Assembly: GCA_905181735.1 (NCBI GenBank)
Contig: CAJIYR010000003.1
Span: 1 to 64,000 of the forward strand
Direction of reading: 5' to 3'
Length of the DNA: 64,000 bases
Origin: an uncultured Hyphomicrobiales bacterium
Lineage (GTDB): Bacteria > Pseudomonadota > Alphaproteobacteria > Rhizobiales > TMED25
Shown here: positions 35,429 through 47,477 of the stretch, in pieces
How the letters are laid out: every line of letters begins with the position of its first letter
Numbering within the stretch: the stretch's first letter is position 1
The notes under the pieces: model-generated
The model's input: only the letters and a program-made list of their open reading frames with translations
Database searches by the model: none
Told to the model about the DNA's origin: nothing
Position numbers and translations under genes: made by a program

Positions 35429-38400
35429 ATGAAATCGGATAAAAGATTTTGGAATTTTTGGGTCGATAAAGGTGGTACATTTACAGATATAATCGCAATG
35501 TCTCCAAACAACAAAATTCATGTAAAAAAAATATTATCGTCAACTCTAGAAAACAGTGAAGATCCAATAATAACAGGTATAAAAAGCATATTACGTATTA
35601 AAAAAAATACAGACATTCCTATTGATATAATTAAAAGCATTAATATTGGGACAACAGTTGCTACAAATGCATTATTAGAAAACAAAGGAGACAATACTTT
35701 ATTGTTAACAACAGAAGGGTTCGGAGATTCGTTAGAAATTGGATACCAATCAAGACCTAAATTATTTGATTTAAATATCAGAAAAAATAAAATGCTGTAC
35801 ACAAAAGTTATAGAGGTTGAGGAACGGATTGATGTAAACGGAAATGTAATTAAAAAAATAGATTTAAAGAAAGAAAAGAAAAAAATACTAAAAATATTAA
35901 ATTCACAAAATTTAGATATAAAATCAGTAGCCATAAATTTAATGCATGCATGGAAACATCCTAAACATGAGATACAATTATTAGAACTCTTAAAAGAAAT
36001 TGGATTCAATGAAGCATCTTGTGGACATGACATTAGTCCAACAATAAAATTTATCAAAAGAGGAGATACCACCGTATTGAATGCTTATTTAAGCCCTACG
36101 GTTAGCAGGGATATAAACAACTTAAGACATGCCTTGTTTAGCAAAAAGGATAAAAAATTAGATAACGGAATATTAAAAATAAATTATATGCAGTCAAATG
36201 GCGGGCTATCTTCGTGGGACCGATACAGAGCAAAAGATTCAATATTATCCGGACCAGCAGGTGGAGTAATAGGTGCAATAACAACATCTCAAAAATCAGG
36301 TTTTAATAAAATAATATCCTTCGATATGGGAGGTACTTCTACAGACGTAGCTCATTTCAACAAAAAAGTAGAACGTTCATTCGAAAATAATATCAATGGT
36401 ATACAAATACAAATACCGATGCTAGAAATTAATACAATTGCATCTGGTGGAGGTTCTCTGCTTACCCACGAAATAGGTAGATTGGTAGTAAGCGAACAAT
36501 CAGCAGGATCCTTCCCTGGACCAACATGCTATAACCTGGGCGGACCCCTTACGGTTACTGATGCAAATTTAATATTAGGGAAAATATCAAACAAAAATTT
36601 TCCAAAGGTATTTGGCTGCAATGGAAAATCTTCGTTGAATAAAAAAATTACATTAAAAAAATTCCAAACATTAAAAGAAGAGCTAAATCTCAATATGAGT
36701 ATCGAAGAAATTGCTGATGGATATATTAACATAGCCATTGAAAAAATGACCCAAGCAATTAAAAAAATATCGGTTAATAAGGGGTATAATTTAGACGATT
36801 ACGCAATTGCATCTTTTGGAGGTGCAGGGGGGCAACATGCTTGTTTATTAGCAGAAAACTTAGGAATTAATAAAATACTTATCCACCCTTTAGGAAGCTT
36901 CTTATCAGCATATGGAATAGGATTTTCTAGCATAAAATACACAGAACAAAAATCTATCTTATGTGAATTGAATGATAATTCATACAAAGAATTGAGTAAT
37001 GAAATACGTGTATTGGAAGATAAAAATTTATTAAAAATCGGTAATAACGATTATAGATCTAATATATCTATATATATAAAATATCAAGATTCAGAAATGC
37101 CTATAAGCATAGAATATTCAAATATCGACATAATGAAGGATAACTTCTTAAGGTTACATAAAAAGCAATTTGGATTTCTATCAAATAAGAAAATCTTTAT
37201 TGACATGATAGAAGTTGAAACAGAATTAACGGAAAATAGAAAAATCCATTATCATAAAATTGGTGAAGGCTTGTCCAAAGTAGGTGAAACTAATATATTT
37301 ACCAAAGGCAATTGGCATAAAATAAACATCTACGATTTACAATCCATTTCGCTAAGAGATAAAATTTATGGGCCCGCGTTAATATCCGATAAAAATTCAA
37401 CTATTGTCATAGAACCAAATTGGGAAGCAAAAATCGACTCTACATGCAATCTTATTTTAATTAAAAATAAAAAAGAAGAAAAATATAAATACAACCCAAA
37501 AATTAAATCACCTGTTTTGCTAGAAATATTTAATAATCTTTTTATGTCTATTGCCGAACAAATGGGGATTACACTTCAAAAAACATCTATATCAGTAAAC
37601 ATTAAAGAGAGACTTGATTACTCTTGCGCAATATTTGATAAGGAAGGAGATCTAATTGCAAATGCTCCACACGTGCCCATCCACCTTGGATCAATGGATG
37701 ATTGTGTTAAAAATATTATAAAAAATAACAAGAAAATATATCCTGGTGACGTATTTTTAATTAACTCTCCGCAATCTGGAGGAACCCACTTACCTGACCT
37801 AACCATAATAACCCCCATATTCTCGGATAATAAAATTATTTTTTTTCTTGGTAGCCGAGGACATCATTCTGATATTGGAGGAATATATCCAGGGTCTATG
37901 TCTCCACTTGCTAAAACTTTAGATGAAGAGGGTGTGATTTTTAATAATTTTAAGATTATGACAAAAGGTAATTTTAATGAAAAGGAATTATTGGAAACAC
38001 TAACTTTAACTAAATACCCTGCAAGAAATCCTCTTCTAAATATTGAAGATATTAAAGCCCAAATAGCAGCAAATACAACCGGATCCATAGAACTTATCAA
38101 AGTCATAAAACACTATGGATTAACAACAGTGCAAGCTTATATGGAATATATCAAAGCTAACTCAGAAGAATCTGTGATTAAGAAAATTAAAGAAATTAAA
38201 GATGCAAGTTTTGAGGTTAGCACTGATCATGATTTTAAAATAAAAGTATCATTAAAAGTAATAGGACTAGAAAATAGAATAGTCATAGATTTTGACGGGA
38301 CGAGTAAACAACAAAACAATAGCTTCAATGCCCCATTGCCAATAACAAAGGCAGTTATTCTATATGTTTTTAGATGTTTAATAGATAAAGATATCCCTCT

Positions 38401-39037
38401 TAATTCTGGAATTTTAAGACCTATAACAATTTTAATACCAGAAAAAAGTATACTATCTCCAGATAAAAATGCTGCAGTATCAGCTGGAAATGTAGAAACA
38501 AGCCAGGTTATAGCGAACTGCCTTCTTGGAGCCTTGGGAATTAGTGCTGGGTCACAAGGAACTATGAACAATATTGTTTTTGGTGATGAGAATTCCCACT
38601 ATTACGAAACAATATGTGGCGGTTCCGGGGCTGGTAAATATTTTAACGGCACCAATGCAGTTCAATCAAATATGACGAATTCAAAATTAACAGATCCTGA
38701 GATTATAGAAAATCAATATCCTGTAGAAATATTTAATATTTATATAAATCGCAATACTGGCGGTGATGGACTTAAGAAAGGCGGAGATGGTATTGTAAAA
38801 ACTTTCCTATTCCAAAGACCAATGGAATGCTCAATTATATCAAACAATCGAATTACTTCTCCTTTTGGTTTACATGGAGGTAAAAATGGAACTATCGGCC
38901 AAAATTATCTAATCAGAGGAAATAAAAAGTATAAGTTAAGGAGCTGCGAGCAGTTAAAAATACAAAAAGGTGATAAAATTGAAATTACAACACCTTCGGG
39001 TGGAGGGTATGGTTTGATCAAGAATAACAAACTATAG
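35429..39037 (+). CDS. 5-oxoprolinase-type protein, hydantoinase A and B domains fused in one polypeptide
   Basis: 1202 aa; DKGGTFTD N-terminus (HyuA-like), [13 protein letters not shown], then HyuB half ([54 protein letters not shown]). Confidence 0.9.
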   Translation: MKSDKRFWNFWVDKGGTFTDIIAMSPNNKIHVKKILSSTLENSEDPIITGIKSILRIKKNTDIPIDIIKSINIGTTVATNALLENKGDNTLLLTTEGFGDSLEIGYQSRPKLFDLNIRKNKMLYTKVIEVEERIDVNGNVIKKIDLKKEKKKILKILNSQNLDIKSVAINLMHAWKHPKHEIQLLELLKEIGFNEASCGHDISPTIKFIKRGDTTVLNAYLSPTVSRDINNLRHALFSKKDKKLDNGILKINYMQSNGGLSSWDRYRAKDSILSGPAGGVIGAITTSQKSGFNKIISFDMGGTSTDVAHFNKKVERSFENNINGIQIQIPMLEINTIASGGGSLLTHEIGRLVVSEQSAGSFPGPTCYNLGGPLTVTDANLILGKISNKNFPKVFGCNGKSSLNKKITLKKFQTLKEELNLNMSIEEIADGYINIAIEKMTQAIKKISVNKGYNLDDYAIASFGGAGGQHACLLAENLGINKILIHPLGSFLSAYGIGFSSIKYTEQKSILCELNDNSYKELSNEIRVLEDKNLLKIGNNDYRSNISIYIKYQDSEMPISIEYSNIDIMKDNFLRLHKKQFGFLSNKKIFIDMIEVETELTENRKIHYHKIGEGLSKVGETNIFTKGNWHKINIYDLQSISLRDKIYGPALISDKNSTIVIEPNWEAKIDSTCNLILIKNKKEEKYKYNPKIKSPVLLEIFNNLFMSIAEQMGITLQKTSISVNIKERLDYSCAIFDKEGDLIANAPHVPIHLGSMDDCVKNIIKNNKKIYPGDVFLINSPQSGGTHLPDLTIITPIFSDNKIIFFLGSRGHHSDIGGIYPGSMSPLAKTLDEEGVIFNNFKIMTKGNFNEKELLETLTLTKYPARNPLLNIEDIKAQIAANTTGSIELIKVIKHYGLTTVQAYMEYIKANSEESVIKKIKEIKDASFEVSTDHDFKIKVSLKVIGLENRIVIDFDGTSKQQNNSFNAPLPITKAVILYVFRCLIDKDIPLNSGILRPITILIPEKSILSPDKNAAVSAGNVETSQVIANCLLGALGISAGSQGTMNNIVFGDENSHYYETICGGSGAGKYFNGTNAVQSNMTNSKLTDPEIIENQYPVEIFNIYINRNTGGDGLKKGGDGIVKTFLFQRPMECSIISNNRITSPFGLHGGKNGTIGQNYLIRGNKKYKLRSCEQLKIQKGDKIEITTPSGGGYGLIKNNKL

Positions 39038-42000
39038 TTTGAAATCTAGAATTGATTTTAACCACTTATCCGCATCATCTTCAGACCAGCCCTTTCTCCT
39101 TGAATAATCGGTCGCTTGATCACGACCAATTTTACCAACACCAAAATATCTAGAATCTGGATGACCAAAGTACAAGCCAGAAATTGATGATGCAGGAAGC
39201 ATAGCACAAGATTCCGTTAACGATATTCCAATATTTTCTTCTGCATTTAAAAGTTTAAATATTGTTATTTTCTCAGTATGATCTGGCTGAGCTGGGTATC
39301 CTGGCGCAGGTCTAATTCCAATATAACCCTCTTTAATCAATTCCTCCTTACTTAAATTTTCATTTGGACTGTAACCCCATAATTCTTTCCTTACATGTTC
39401 GTGCAAGAATTCAGCACCAGCTTCAGCTATTCTATCTGTAATAGATTTAAACAATATGATATTATAATCATCATTATCCCTCTCAAAATTAAGCATTGGA
39501 TTGTTATTCCCTAAATCAGCAGTAACTGCAAAAGCGCCCAAATAATCAGTTTTCCCATATTTCTTAGGTTTAATGAAATCTGATAACGACAAATTATAAC
39601 GACCAGAATCTCTAGCCATCTGCTGTCTTATGGTATGAAAAGTAGCGAGCTCTAAATTTTGGTCATCATTTGAATACAACCTTATGTCATCTCCAACAGA
39701 TTGTGCGGACCAAAATCCAACACACGCTCTAAAATCAATCCAATTATTAACAATAGCTTCATTAATTAAATTTTTTGCATCATTAAATAACTGCGTTGCA
39801 GATTCTCCGTAATCCTTATTAGACAATATTTCAGGGTAAGAACCTCTTAATTCCCAAGTCTGAAAGAATGGCGTCCAGTCTATATATTTTACGAGATCAT
39901 TTAAATTAATGTCATCTATTTTTTTTACACCCAAGAAACTAGGTTTTTTAGGATTATAAGAATCCCAATCAATTTCAAGCTTATTATCTCTTGCAGTATT
40001 TATTGAAATACGGTTATTGGCATTTGTTCTGTTTTTATAAGATTCTATAATTTTAGAATATTCAACCCTAGTTTTGTTAATTATCTCATCTTTTCTATCC
40101 TTTGACATAAGATCAGAAACTACACCAACAGCTCTACTTGCATCTGTAACATATAAGACTTGCCCCTTATTATAATTGGGAGATATCTTAACTGCCGTAT
40201 GGACTTTGCTTGTGGTCGCTCCACCAATTAATACCGGGATATTTATATCCCTTTTATTCAATTCAGCTGCAACTGTACACATTTCATCTAGACTTGGAGT
40301 GATGAGTCCCGACAAACCAATAATATCAACATTCTCACTTATAGCAGTTTCTATAATTTTATTAGTTGGGACCATAACCCCAAGGTCGATAATCTCATAG
40401 TTATTGCATTGCAAAACTACAGCAACAATATTTTTTCCAATATCGTGAACATCACCTTTTACTGTAGCGAGAAGAATTTTTCCCGAATATGAAATCTTAT
40501 TTTTGTCTTCAGTTTCTTCATCATTCTCCATATACGGCAATAAATAGCTAACAGCCTGTTTCATAACACGAGCACTCTTGACAACTTGAGGCAGAAACAT
40601 TTTCCCTGAACCAAATAAATCACCTACACGATTCATTCCATCCATTAAAGGGCCTTCGATTACATCCAAAGCTAACTTTGAAGAAAGTCTTGACTCCTCA
40701 GTATCCTGTTCAATAAACTCATTAATCCCTTTCACAAGAGAGTGAGCCAATCTTTTGTTTACTTCTAGATTTCTCCACTCTAGATCCGCAGCTCTAACTT
40801 CACTTCTGCCAATATTAAATTTTTCAGCTTCATTTAATAATGCTTCCGTGGCATCTGGTGATTTATTCAATATCACATCTTCACACAACAATCTAAGATC
40901 GCGATCAATATCATCGTAAATTGTAAGCTGTCCTGCATTAACTATACCCATATCCATTCCAGCTTTTATTGCGTGATATAAAAAAACTGAATGCATTGAT
41001 TCCCTTACAATTTGATTACCACGAAATGAAAATGATAAGTTCGATACCCCTCCAGAGATAGAAGTTAGTGGCATTTCTTCTTTTATTAATTTGCAAGAAT
41101 TTATATAATCAATTCCGTAATTATTATGCTCCTCCATACCCGTCGCAACAGCAAAAATATTAGGATCAAAGATAATATCCTCTGGCAAAACTCCTACTGT
41201 CTCAGTTAAAATTTTATAAGCTCGTTTGCAAATATCAATTTTTCTTTTCTCTGTATCCGCTTGACCTAATTCATCAAATGCCATCACAACCATTGCAGCG
41301 CCATATAATTTTATTTTTCTTGCCACTTCAATGAAGTTTTTCTCACCCTCCTTTAAGCTTATTGAATTAACAATTGATTTTCCTTGAACGCATTTTAATC
41401 CAGCCTCAATAACAGTCCATTTAGAGCTATCTATCATTATAGGTACTCTGGCAATGTCAGGTTCGGAAGAAATTAAGTTAAGAAATTTCTGCATAGCATA
41501 TTCAGAGTCCAATAAACCTTCGTCCATATTTACATCAATAATTTGCGCCCCATTATCAACTTGATCTTTAGCTACTTGCAAAGCTTCCTCATATTGATTA
41601 TTTAAAATTAATTTTTTAAATTTAGCAGACCCTGTAATATTCGTACGTTCGCCAATATTTATAAAATTACTATCTATACTCTTATTGAAAGGTTCAAGAC
41701 CAGAAAGCGATAGAGTTGGCTGATTGGGCCTAGGTTTGCGCGGTGCTATGTTAGCTACAGCATCAGCAATATGATGAATATGATCAGGAGAAGTTCCACA
41801 ACAACCTCCAACAATATTAACTAACCCTTCTAATGCAAATTCCTTAAGAATTGAAGCTGTTTGACAAGGCTTTTCATCGTATTCACCGAATTCATTAGGC
41901 AAACCTGCATTAGGATACGCTGATATGAGTGTGTCAGAAACTTTTGATAAGTCAAATATATGTTGTTTCATTTCTGCAGCACCTAGAGCACAATTTAATC

Positions 42001-42736
42001 CAACAGAGAATGGTGTTGAATGTTTTACTGAATGCCAAAATGCTTCAGTAGTCTGGCCGGATAAAGTTCGACCAGATAGATCTGTTATGGTACCAGAAAC
42101 CATAATAGGCATTGTTTTATTAAGTTTTATAAATACACTTTGGATTGCGTATATTGCTGCTTTAGCGTTTAAAGTATCAAATATAGTCTCAATTAATATT
42201 ATATCAACTCCACCATCAATCAACCCATTTGCTGCCTCAGAATAAGATTTTACGAGATCATCAAATTTTACAGCCCTATAACTTGGGTCCTCAACGTCCG
42301 GGGACATTGATGCCGTCTTATTAGTTGGTCCGATTGCACCAGCAATATAAACTCTCTTATTGTTTTTCTTATAGAATTCCAATGCAACTTCTTTGGCAAT
42401 TTTTGCTGAATTTTTATTTAACTCATAAGCAATATTTTGCAAACCGTAATCTGCTTGAGCTATTGAAGTTGAAGAGAAGGTATTTGTTTCAATTATATCA
42501 ACGCCGGCATCACAATAGGATCTGTGTATTTTTTTAACTAAATCAGGTTGTGTTATCGAGAGAAGATCATTGTTACCTTTCAAATCTTGCGGGTATTCAC
42601 GAAATCTCTCTCCCCTAAAATCTGACTCACTTAATTTAAATTTCTGTATTTCAGTCCCAGCTGCACCATCGATAATCAAAATTTTATTTTGTGCTAAATT
42701 TTTAAGTTCGTTATTACAGTTATTATATTTTATCAT
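39032..42736 (-). CDS. metH: Cobalamin-dependent methionine synthase
   Basis: 1234 aa; Hcy-binding ([12 protein letters not shown]), pterin-binding ([14 protein letters not shown]), cobalamin ([10 protein letters not shown]), AdoMet activation ([15 protein letters not shown]). Confidence 0.97.
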   Translation of the reverse strand: MIKYNNCNNELKNLAQNKILIIDGAAGTEIQKFKLSESDFRGERFREYPQDLKGNNDLLSITQPDLVKKIHRSYCDAGVDIIETNTFSSTSIAQADYGLQNIAYELNKNSAKIAKEVALEFYKKNNKRVYIAGAIGPTNKTASMSPDVEDPSYRAVKFDDLVKSYSEAANGLIDGGVDIILIETIFDTLNAKAAIYAIQSVFIKLNKTMPIMVSGTITDLSGRTLSGQTTEAFWHSVKHSTPFSVGLNCALGAAEMKQHIFDLSKVSDTLISAYPNAGLPNEFGEYDEKPCQTASILKEFALEGLVNIVGGCCGTSPDHIHHIADAVANIAPRKPRPNQPTLSLSGLEPFNKSIDSNFINIGERTNITGSAKFKKLILNNQYEEALQVAKDQVDNGAQIIDVNMDEGLLDSEYAMQKFLNLISSEPDIARVPIMIDSSKWTVIEAGLKCVQGKSIVNSISLKEGEKNFIEVARKIKLYGAAMVVMAFDELGQADTEKRKIDICKRAYKILTETVGVLPEDIIFDPNIFAVATGMEEHNNYGIDYINSCKLIKEEMPLTSISGGVSNLSFSFRGNQIVRESMHSVFLYHAIKAGMDMGIVNAGQLTIYDDIDRDLRLLCEDVILNKSPDATEALLNEAEKFNIGRSEVRAADLEWRNLEVNKRLAHSLVKGINEFIEQDTEESRLSSKLALDVIEGPLMDGMNRVGDLFGSGKMFLPQVVKSARVMKQAVSYLLPYMENDEETEDKNKISYSGKILLATVKGDVHDIGKNIVAVVLQCNNYEIIDLGVMVPTNKIIETAISENVDIIGLSGLITPSLDEMCTVAAELNKRDINIPVLIGGATTSKVHTAVKISPNYNKGQVLYVTDASRAVGVVSDLMSKDRKDEIINKTRVEYSKIIESYKNRTNANNRISINTARDNKLEIDWDSYNPKKPSFLGVKKIDDINLNDLVKYIDWTPFFQTWELRGSYPEILSNKDYGESATQLFNDAKNLINEAIVNNWIDFRACVGFWSAQSVGDDIRLYSNDDQNLELATFHTIRQQMARDSGRYNLSLSDFIKPKKYGKTDYLGAFAVTADLGNNNPMLNFERDNDDYNIILFKSITDRIAEAGAEFLHEHVRKELWGYSPNENLSKEELIKEGYIGIRPAPGYPAQPDHTEKITIFKLLNAEENIGISLTESCAMLPASSISGLYFGHPDSRYFGVGKIGRDQATDYSRRKGWSEDDADKWLKSILDFKL

Positions 42737-42753
42737 TCTATTGGCCTAATATA

Positions 42754-43659
42754 TTACGAATTCTGATTGAGAATATCATCCCAAATACTTGCGATAAGCT
42801 GAATACGGTTTAAAGAATATAGGTGAAAATTATTTACACCTTTATTAATTAAATCTGAGATTTGCTTGGTAATAATTTTTTTACATAAATTATAATTATT
42901 CATATCGGTCTCACTGCTATTAAGAAACTCATCGGCAATATTTTTTGGAATTGACGCACCACATTTATCAGAGAACCGCTTAATCTGGTTAAAATTTACG
43001 ATAGGTACAATTCCGGGAATAATGGGAATATTAATATTACGTTTTTTAAGTATTTTTACATAATCATAGTATAATTCATTATCGAAAAAAAATTGTGTTA
43101 CTATACTATGAGCTCCAGCTGTAACCTTTGATTCAAGTGTGTCTATATCTCTTTTTTTATCTAATGACTCCGGATGTTTTTCTGGGTATCCTGCTACATA
43201 AATATCAAAATCATTTACTTTTTTTATAGCCGTAACCAAATCAGCAGTACTATGAAACCCGTTCTTATAAGGCCTATAAGGAACATCCAAACCCTCAGGG
43301 GGATCTCCTCTTAAAGCTACAATTTTTTTAATACCTATTTTACTATACAGTTCTACTAAATGAATAACATCATCGATTGATGAATTAACACATGTTAGAT
43401 GAGCTGCAACAGCAATATCAGTCTCTATATGCAAACGTTTTACAAGATCTAACGTTGAATTTTGAGTTGAACCACCCGCACCATATGTTACTGAAATAAA
43501 ATCAGGCTTAGAATTCATAGACTTTAAATTTGCAATTAATCCATTGACTTCATTGACCGTCTTAGGTGGAAATATCTCTAACGAATACTTCAATCTTTTA
43601 TTGTTATTTTTTAGTTTAATCCCCATACCAAGTATCCATTTATCTAATTTTTTTTCCAA
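42754..43659 (-). CDS. metF: Methylenetetrahydrofolate reductase
   Basis: 301 aa; SLEIFPPKT, FISVTYGAGGST, ALRGDPP; start uncertain (an internal Met at 43626 is possible). Confidence 0.93.
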   Translation of the reverse strand: MEKKLDKWILGMGIKLKNNNKRLKYSLEIFPPKTVNEVNGLIANLKSMNSKPDFISVTYGAGGSTQNSTLDLVKRLHIETDIAVAAHLTCVNSSIDDVIHLVELYSKIGIKKIVALRGDPPEGLDVPYRPYKNGFHSTADLVTAIKKVNDFDIYVAGYPEKHPESLDKKRDIDTLESKVTAGAHSIVTQFFFDNELYYDYVKILKKRNINIPIIPGIVPIVNFNQIKRFSDKCGASIPKNIADEFLNSSETDMNNYNLCKKIITKQISDLINKGVNNFHLYSLNRIQLIASIWDDILNQNS

Positions 43660-44623
43660 GCCATAAAGTAACAGTCAGATTTTCATTAACAGAATCTTCG
43701 TTAATAGAATCTCTTTGCATTTTCAGCTCCCTAAAACCCAAAACTTCTATATTATTTTTTTCAAATAATTCATTCATCTGATCCGATGAAAATCCAAGTC
43801 TTCTATGGGAAAGCTTGCTCCTTAATAGCTCAATTGAATGTGAGGAAAAATCAACAATAAAAACCTCTCCATTGATTTTTAACAACCTAGACGCTTCTTT
43901 TATTACATCAGATGGATTATCAAAATAATGCAACACTTGATGAATTATTATTAAATCAACGCTATTACTGCTGAAAAGTGTTTTTGTAATATCGGAATAC
44001 CTAATCTCACATTTTTTTAACTCTAAAGCATCAATTCTTGATCTTGCTATAGATAACATATGGTGATTATTATCAATACCGACTGCCTCATTATAGTAGC
44101 CATCTAATATTTCAAGCATTCTTCCTGTGCCAGTTCCAAAATCAATTATTTTTTTATAATGATTTCTATCGCGCAATATATCTATTATATTTTTTTCTAT
44201 ATGATCTGAATTAACGTGTAATTTGCTTATCTGATCCCAGTCACGAGCAATACGATTAAAATAATCAATGGACTCTATCTGTCTTTGATCTTTTAATTCT
44301 TTTAATCTTAATAAATCTAATTGTATCTTTTCATCGCTAGTAAAAACTTTATTATCAATTAAATGAATTAATTTAATAAAATCTGTATTGTGGTTAAGTT
44401 TACAATACACCCAATTTCCTTCTCTTATTCGTCTAATCAAACCAGAGTCATCAAGGAGCTTAAGATGTCTAGAAATTCTTGGCTGACTTTGACCCAAAAT
44501 AACAGCTATATCTTGTACGTTTAATTCGCTATGCGCTAGCAAACTCATAATCCTAAGCCTTGTTTCCTCTCCCAAAGCTTTCATGGCTTGGATGGTATTT
44601 TCAAGTCGCATTTCTCTATCCAT
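43640..44623 (-). CDS. ArsR-family regulator fused to a class I SAM-dependent methyltransferase domain (SahR-like)
   Basis: N-terminal wHTH (MKALGEETRLRIMSLLAHSELNVQDIAVILGQSQPRISRHLKLL) plus MT domain (IIDFGTGTGRMLEIL). The track ORF begins at 44749, but homology starts at MDREMRLENT (ATG at 44623). Upstream of metF-metH. Confidence 0.88.
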   Translation of the reverse strand: MDREMRLENTIQAMKALGEETRLRIMSLLAHSELNVQDIAVILGQSQPRISRHLKLLDDSGLIRRIREGNWVYCKLNHNTDFIKLIHLIDNKVFTSDEKIQLDLLRLKELKDQRQIESIDYFNRIARDWDQISKLHVNSDHIEKNIIDILRDRNHYKKIIDFGTGTGRMLEILDGYYNEAVGIDNNHHMLSIARSRIDALELKKCEIRYSDITKTLFSSNSVDLIIIHQVLHYFDNPSDVIKEASRLLKINGEVFIVDFSSHSIELLRSKLSHRRLGFSSDQMNELFEKNNIEVLGFRELKMQRDSINEDSVNENLTVTLWLGKKIR

Positions 44624-44854
44624 AGTTATCAATTTAAAACAATCATAAAATCTATATAAAGATATACTTATATCCTTATAATAGTTATTGTAAAGATAAA
44701 TATACCTAATTAATAGATATTTACAAAGAGAGTAACTGTAAATTACCATTCAAATAAACTGTATAATTTGTTCATAAATTCATATTTATTTAATACAATT
44801 GGAATTATATATGCTATAAAGAATTACTTTTAAAAGTATTAAGTGTGAGATTTA

Positions 44855-45691
44855 ATGATTACAAAAAATATAAATTTATTTTTTAAATATTTTTTAACAT
44901 TATCGTTCTTTCTAATAATTGTTAGTGATTTTGCTATTGCCGATTCTTATGTTGATGAAACCGTTGATAATAATAAAGTTTACGCAGTTGTCGATAGTAA
45001 AAATATCCAATATATGAAAGATGAAGACCCTTTTGAAAATGTTAATAGAAAAGTATTTGCGTTTAATAACGCTCTAGATAATGCTATTGTTGAACCTGTA
45101 TCAAAAGTCTATAGGGCTCTGGTTCCTTCTGTTATCAGAATCTCTGCTAGAAACTTTCTCAGCAACTTAGAAACACCCGTAGTTCTTTTAAATGATCTGT
45201 TGCAAGGAAAATTTATTAGAGCTGAAACAACATTCAAAAGATTTCTGATAAATTCAACTGTTGGTTTTTTTGGGTTAACTGATCCTGCATCAGAGATGGG
45301 TCTTTTAAATCATAGTGAAGATTTTGCTCAAACATTAGCATTAAATGGTGTACCCGCTGGACCGTACCTTGTTTCACCTATTTTTGGCCCATCAACACCA
45401 AGACATATCTTTGGTCGTATAGTTGATTTTGCTTCGCATCCTCTAACTTGGTATTTAGCAGACCAACCATCAGAAGTTAGACTTTCCTATGGATTATTGG
45501 AAACCGTTATAGTCCGAGAAGAACTTATAGATATTTTAGATGAAACAGAAGCTACATCTACAGATTATTACATCGCTATTAGAAGTTTTTACAGGCAAAG
45601 AAGGATAAATGAAATTAACAATGGTAATGCTTCATATTCATCTGGAGAATATTCTATAGATACATCAAAAGATTTAAATCTACTGTTCTAA
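44855..45691 (+). CDS. mlaA: MlaA/VacJ-family phospholipid transport lipoprotein-like
   Basis: 278 aa; DPFENVNRKVFAFNNALDNAIVEPVSKVYRALVP, NLETPVVLLNDLLQGK, RFLINSTVGFFGLTDPASEMGL. Confidence 0.9.
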   Translation: MITKNINLFFKYFLTLSFFLIIVSDFAIADSYVDETVDNNKVYAVVDSKNIQYMKDEDPFENVNRKVFAFNNALDNAIVEPVSKVYRALVPSVIRISARNFLSNLETPVVLLNDLLQGKFIRAETTFKRFLINSTVGFFGLTDPASEMGLLNHSEDFAQTLALNGVPAGPYLVSPIFGPSTPRHIFGRIVDFASHPLTWYLADQPSEVRLSYGLLETVIVREELIDILDETEATSTDYYIAIRSFYRQRRINEINNGNASYSSGEYSIDTSKDLNLLF

Positions 45692-45725
45692 ATTAAATTA
45701 TTTCTTATCTAAATTAGGTTCTTTA

Positions 45726-46349
45726 ATGTATAAAAAAATTAAAATTATCCCGTTATTTTTCTTCTTATTTATATTGCTATATTCACAAAAATCTGTTGCG
45801 GAGTCTTGTGAAAATGCTATCACTTTTGTTAATAAAATTAGCGCCGAAGCTTCAGAAATTATAAGTTCTGATAAGTATACTAAAAACCAAAGAAAATTTT
45901 ATTTCAAAAAACTATTTATTGACAATGCTGATTTTGAAACTATGGGAAAAGTTGCTTTGGGAAAGTATGCAAGAAAACTTAAGCCAGAAATATCAGATGA
46001 ATACAATGAATTAATAAAAAAACTTGTTATACAGATGATATACAATAGGTTAGATAGTGAAGAGCAAAATAATTACATTATTGTAAATAATACATGCAAA
46101 CCTAAAGGTTCCAAAGGACTCGAATATCTCGTTGAAGGAGATATTTTAGATTCTGACGAGAGAAAAATAACCAGTATTACCTGGTGGATAATAGGTAAAA
46201 ATGATAGCAGCCTCAAGGTACTCGATGTTTCAATTGCAGGAATATCATTGGCTTTGCAAAAAAGAGAAGAATTCACTTCTTTTATTTCAAGGAACAATAA
46301 CAATATAAATGCACTGATTGATAATTTAAAAGACACATTAATAGAATAG
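45726..46349 (+). CDS. mlaC: MlaC/Ttg2D-family periplasmic phospholipid-binding protein
   Basis: 207 aa; signal peptide; IDNADFETMGKVALGKYARKLKPEISDEYNELIKKL; follows mlaA. Confidence 0.8.
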   Translation: MYKKIKIIPLFFFLFILLYSQKSVAESCENAITFVNKISAEASEIISSDKYTKNQRKFYFKKLFIDNADFETMGKVALGKYARKLKPEISDEYNELIKKLVIQMIYNRLDSEEQNNYIIVNNTCKPKGSKGLEYLVEGDILDSDERKITSITWWIIGKNDSSLKVLDVSIAGISLALQKREEFTSFISRNNNNINALIDNLKDTLIE

Positions 46350-46406
46350 TTTAACGGCAAGTGAGTAAAATATTTTCCTATTTTAATTCCATATTGGTAA
46401 CATTTC

Positions 46407-47471
46407 ATGCAAGATATACGAATAGCAGTTCTTGAGGGGGATGATGTTGGAAAGGAAATAATTCCAGCAACTTTATCCGTATTATATGCAGCATGTAAAT
46501 TAGTTAATCTTAATATTACATGGATAGACCTATTAATGGGTGTTGATGCTCATAATAAATATGGTGACACATTTCCAAAAGAAACAGAAGAAAAGTTAAA
46601 CAATGTTATTGGTATTATAGCAGGTCCAATAGGTCACAACACATACCCAAGAAACGACCCTTCGTGGAGAATTCCACCATTGAGAAAAAAATTTGAGATG
46701 TTTGCAAGTGTTAAACCTATTCATTCGTATAAAAATATCGAATCTTATAAAAAAGATATAGATATAATTTTTGTTAGAGAAGTTACCGAGGGGTTGCTAA
46801 GCTCAGAAACCATAGTAGCAGGTTCAGCGGAATATAGACCGAATGACGAGATTACGATATCATCAAGGGTAATTACCCGAAAAGGAGCAAATAGAGTTGC
46901 GAAAGAAGCTTTTAAAATTGCAAAATATTACGATAGAAAAAAAGTTACAGCGGCTCATAAAGAACCTGTTTATAGATTAAGCTGTGGCATGTTTATCGAA
47001 GAGTGTAGGAAGGTGTCCTTAGATTTTCCAAATATTATTTATGACGAAAAATTAATAGACACAACTGCAATGCATCTAGTTACATCTCCAGAAGACTTTG
47101 ATGTAGTTGTTACCACAAATCAATTCGGCGATATACTAACTGATTTAGGAGCAGGGCTTGTTGGTTCACTTGGACTAGCTCCTGGCCTATGTATTGGAGA
47201 AGATAAAGCAATGGCTCAAGCTACCCATGGTTCTGCTCCAGATATAGCTGGGCGGGACATTGCAAATCCATACGCCCTTATAGTTTCCTCTGCTATGTTA
47301 TTGGACTGGATTGGAAATAAATTTAATATCGACAAAGCTAATATTGTCGCTAAAAAAATTAAACAATCAGTTGATACTGTAATCGAATCCGGAATCAATA
47401 TAACAAAAGATATCGGTGGAACATCGGGAACAAAAGCAATGACAAAAGCTATTATTGATAACCTTAAATAA
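46407..47471 (+). CDS. Isocitrate/isopropylmalate dehydrogenase family protein, substrate unresolved
   Basis: 354 aa; VVTTNQFGDILTDLGAGLVGSLGLAPG and HGSAPDIAGRDIANPYAL. Confidence 0.88.
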   Translation: MQDIRIAVLEGDDVGKEIIPATLSVLYAACKLVNLNITWIDLLMGVDAHNKYGDTFPKETEEKLNNVIGIIAGPIGHNTYPRNDPSWRIPPLRKKFEMFASVKPIHSYKNIESYKKDIDIIFVREVTEGLLSSETIVAGSAEYRPNDEITISSRVITRKGANRVAKEAFKIAKYYDRKKVTAAHKEPVYRLSCGMFIEECRKVSLDFPNIIYDEKLIDTTAMHLVTSPEDFDVVVTTNQFGDILTDLGAGLVGSLGLAPGLCIGEDKAMAQATHGSAPDIAGRDIANPYALIVSSAMLLDWIGNKFNIDKANIVAKKIKQSVDTVIESGINITKDIGGTSGTKAMTKAIIDNLK

Positions 47472-47477
47472 AGGTAA

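Noticed and set aside
44624-44749. 42-aa N-terminal extension of the ArsR-methyltransferase ORF
   Set aside because: Low-complexity Tyr/Ile-rich translation of the AT-rich promoter region; homology starts at 44623, and the palindrome sits here.
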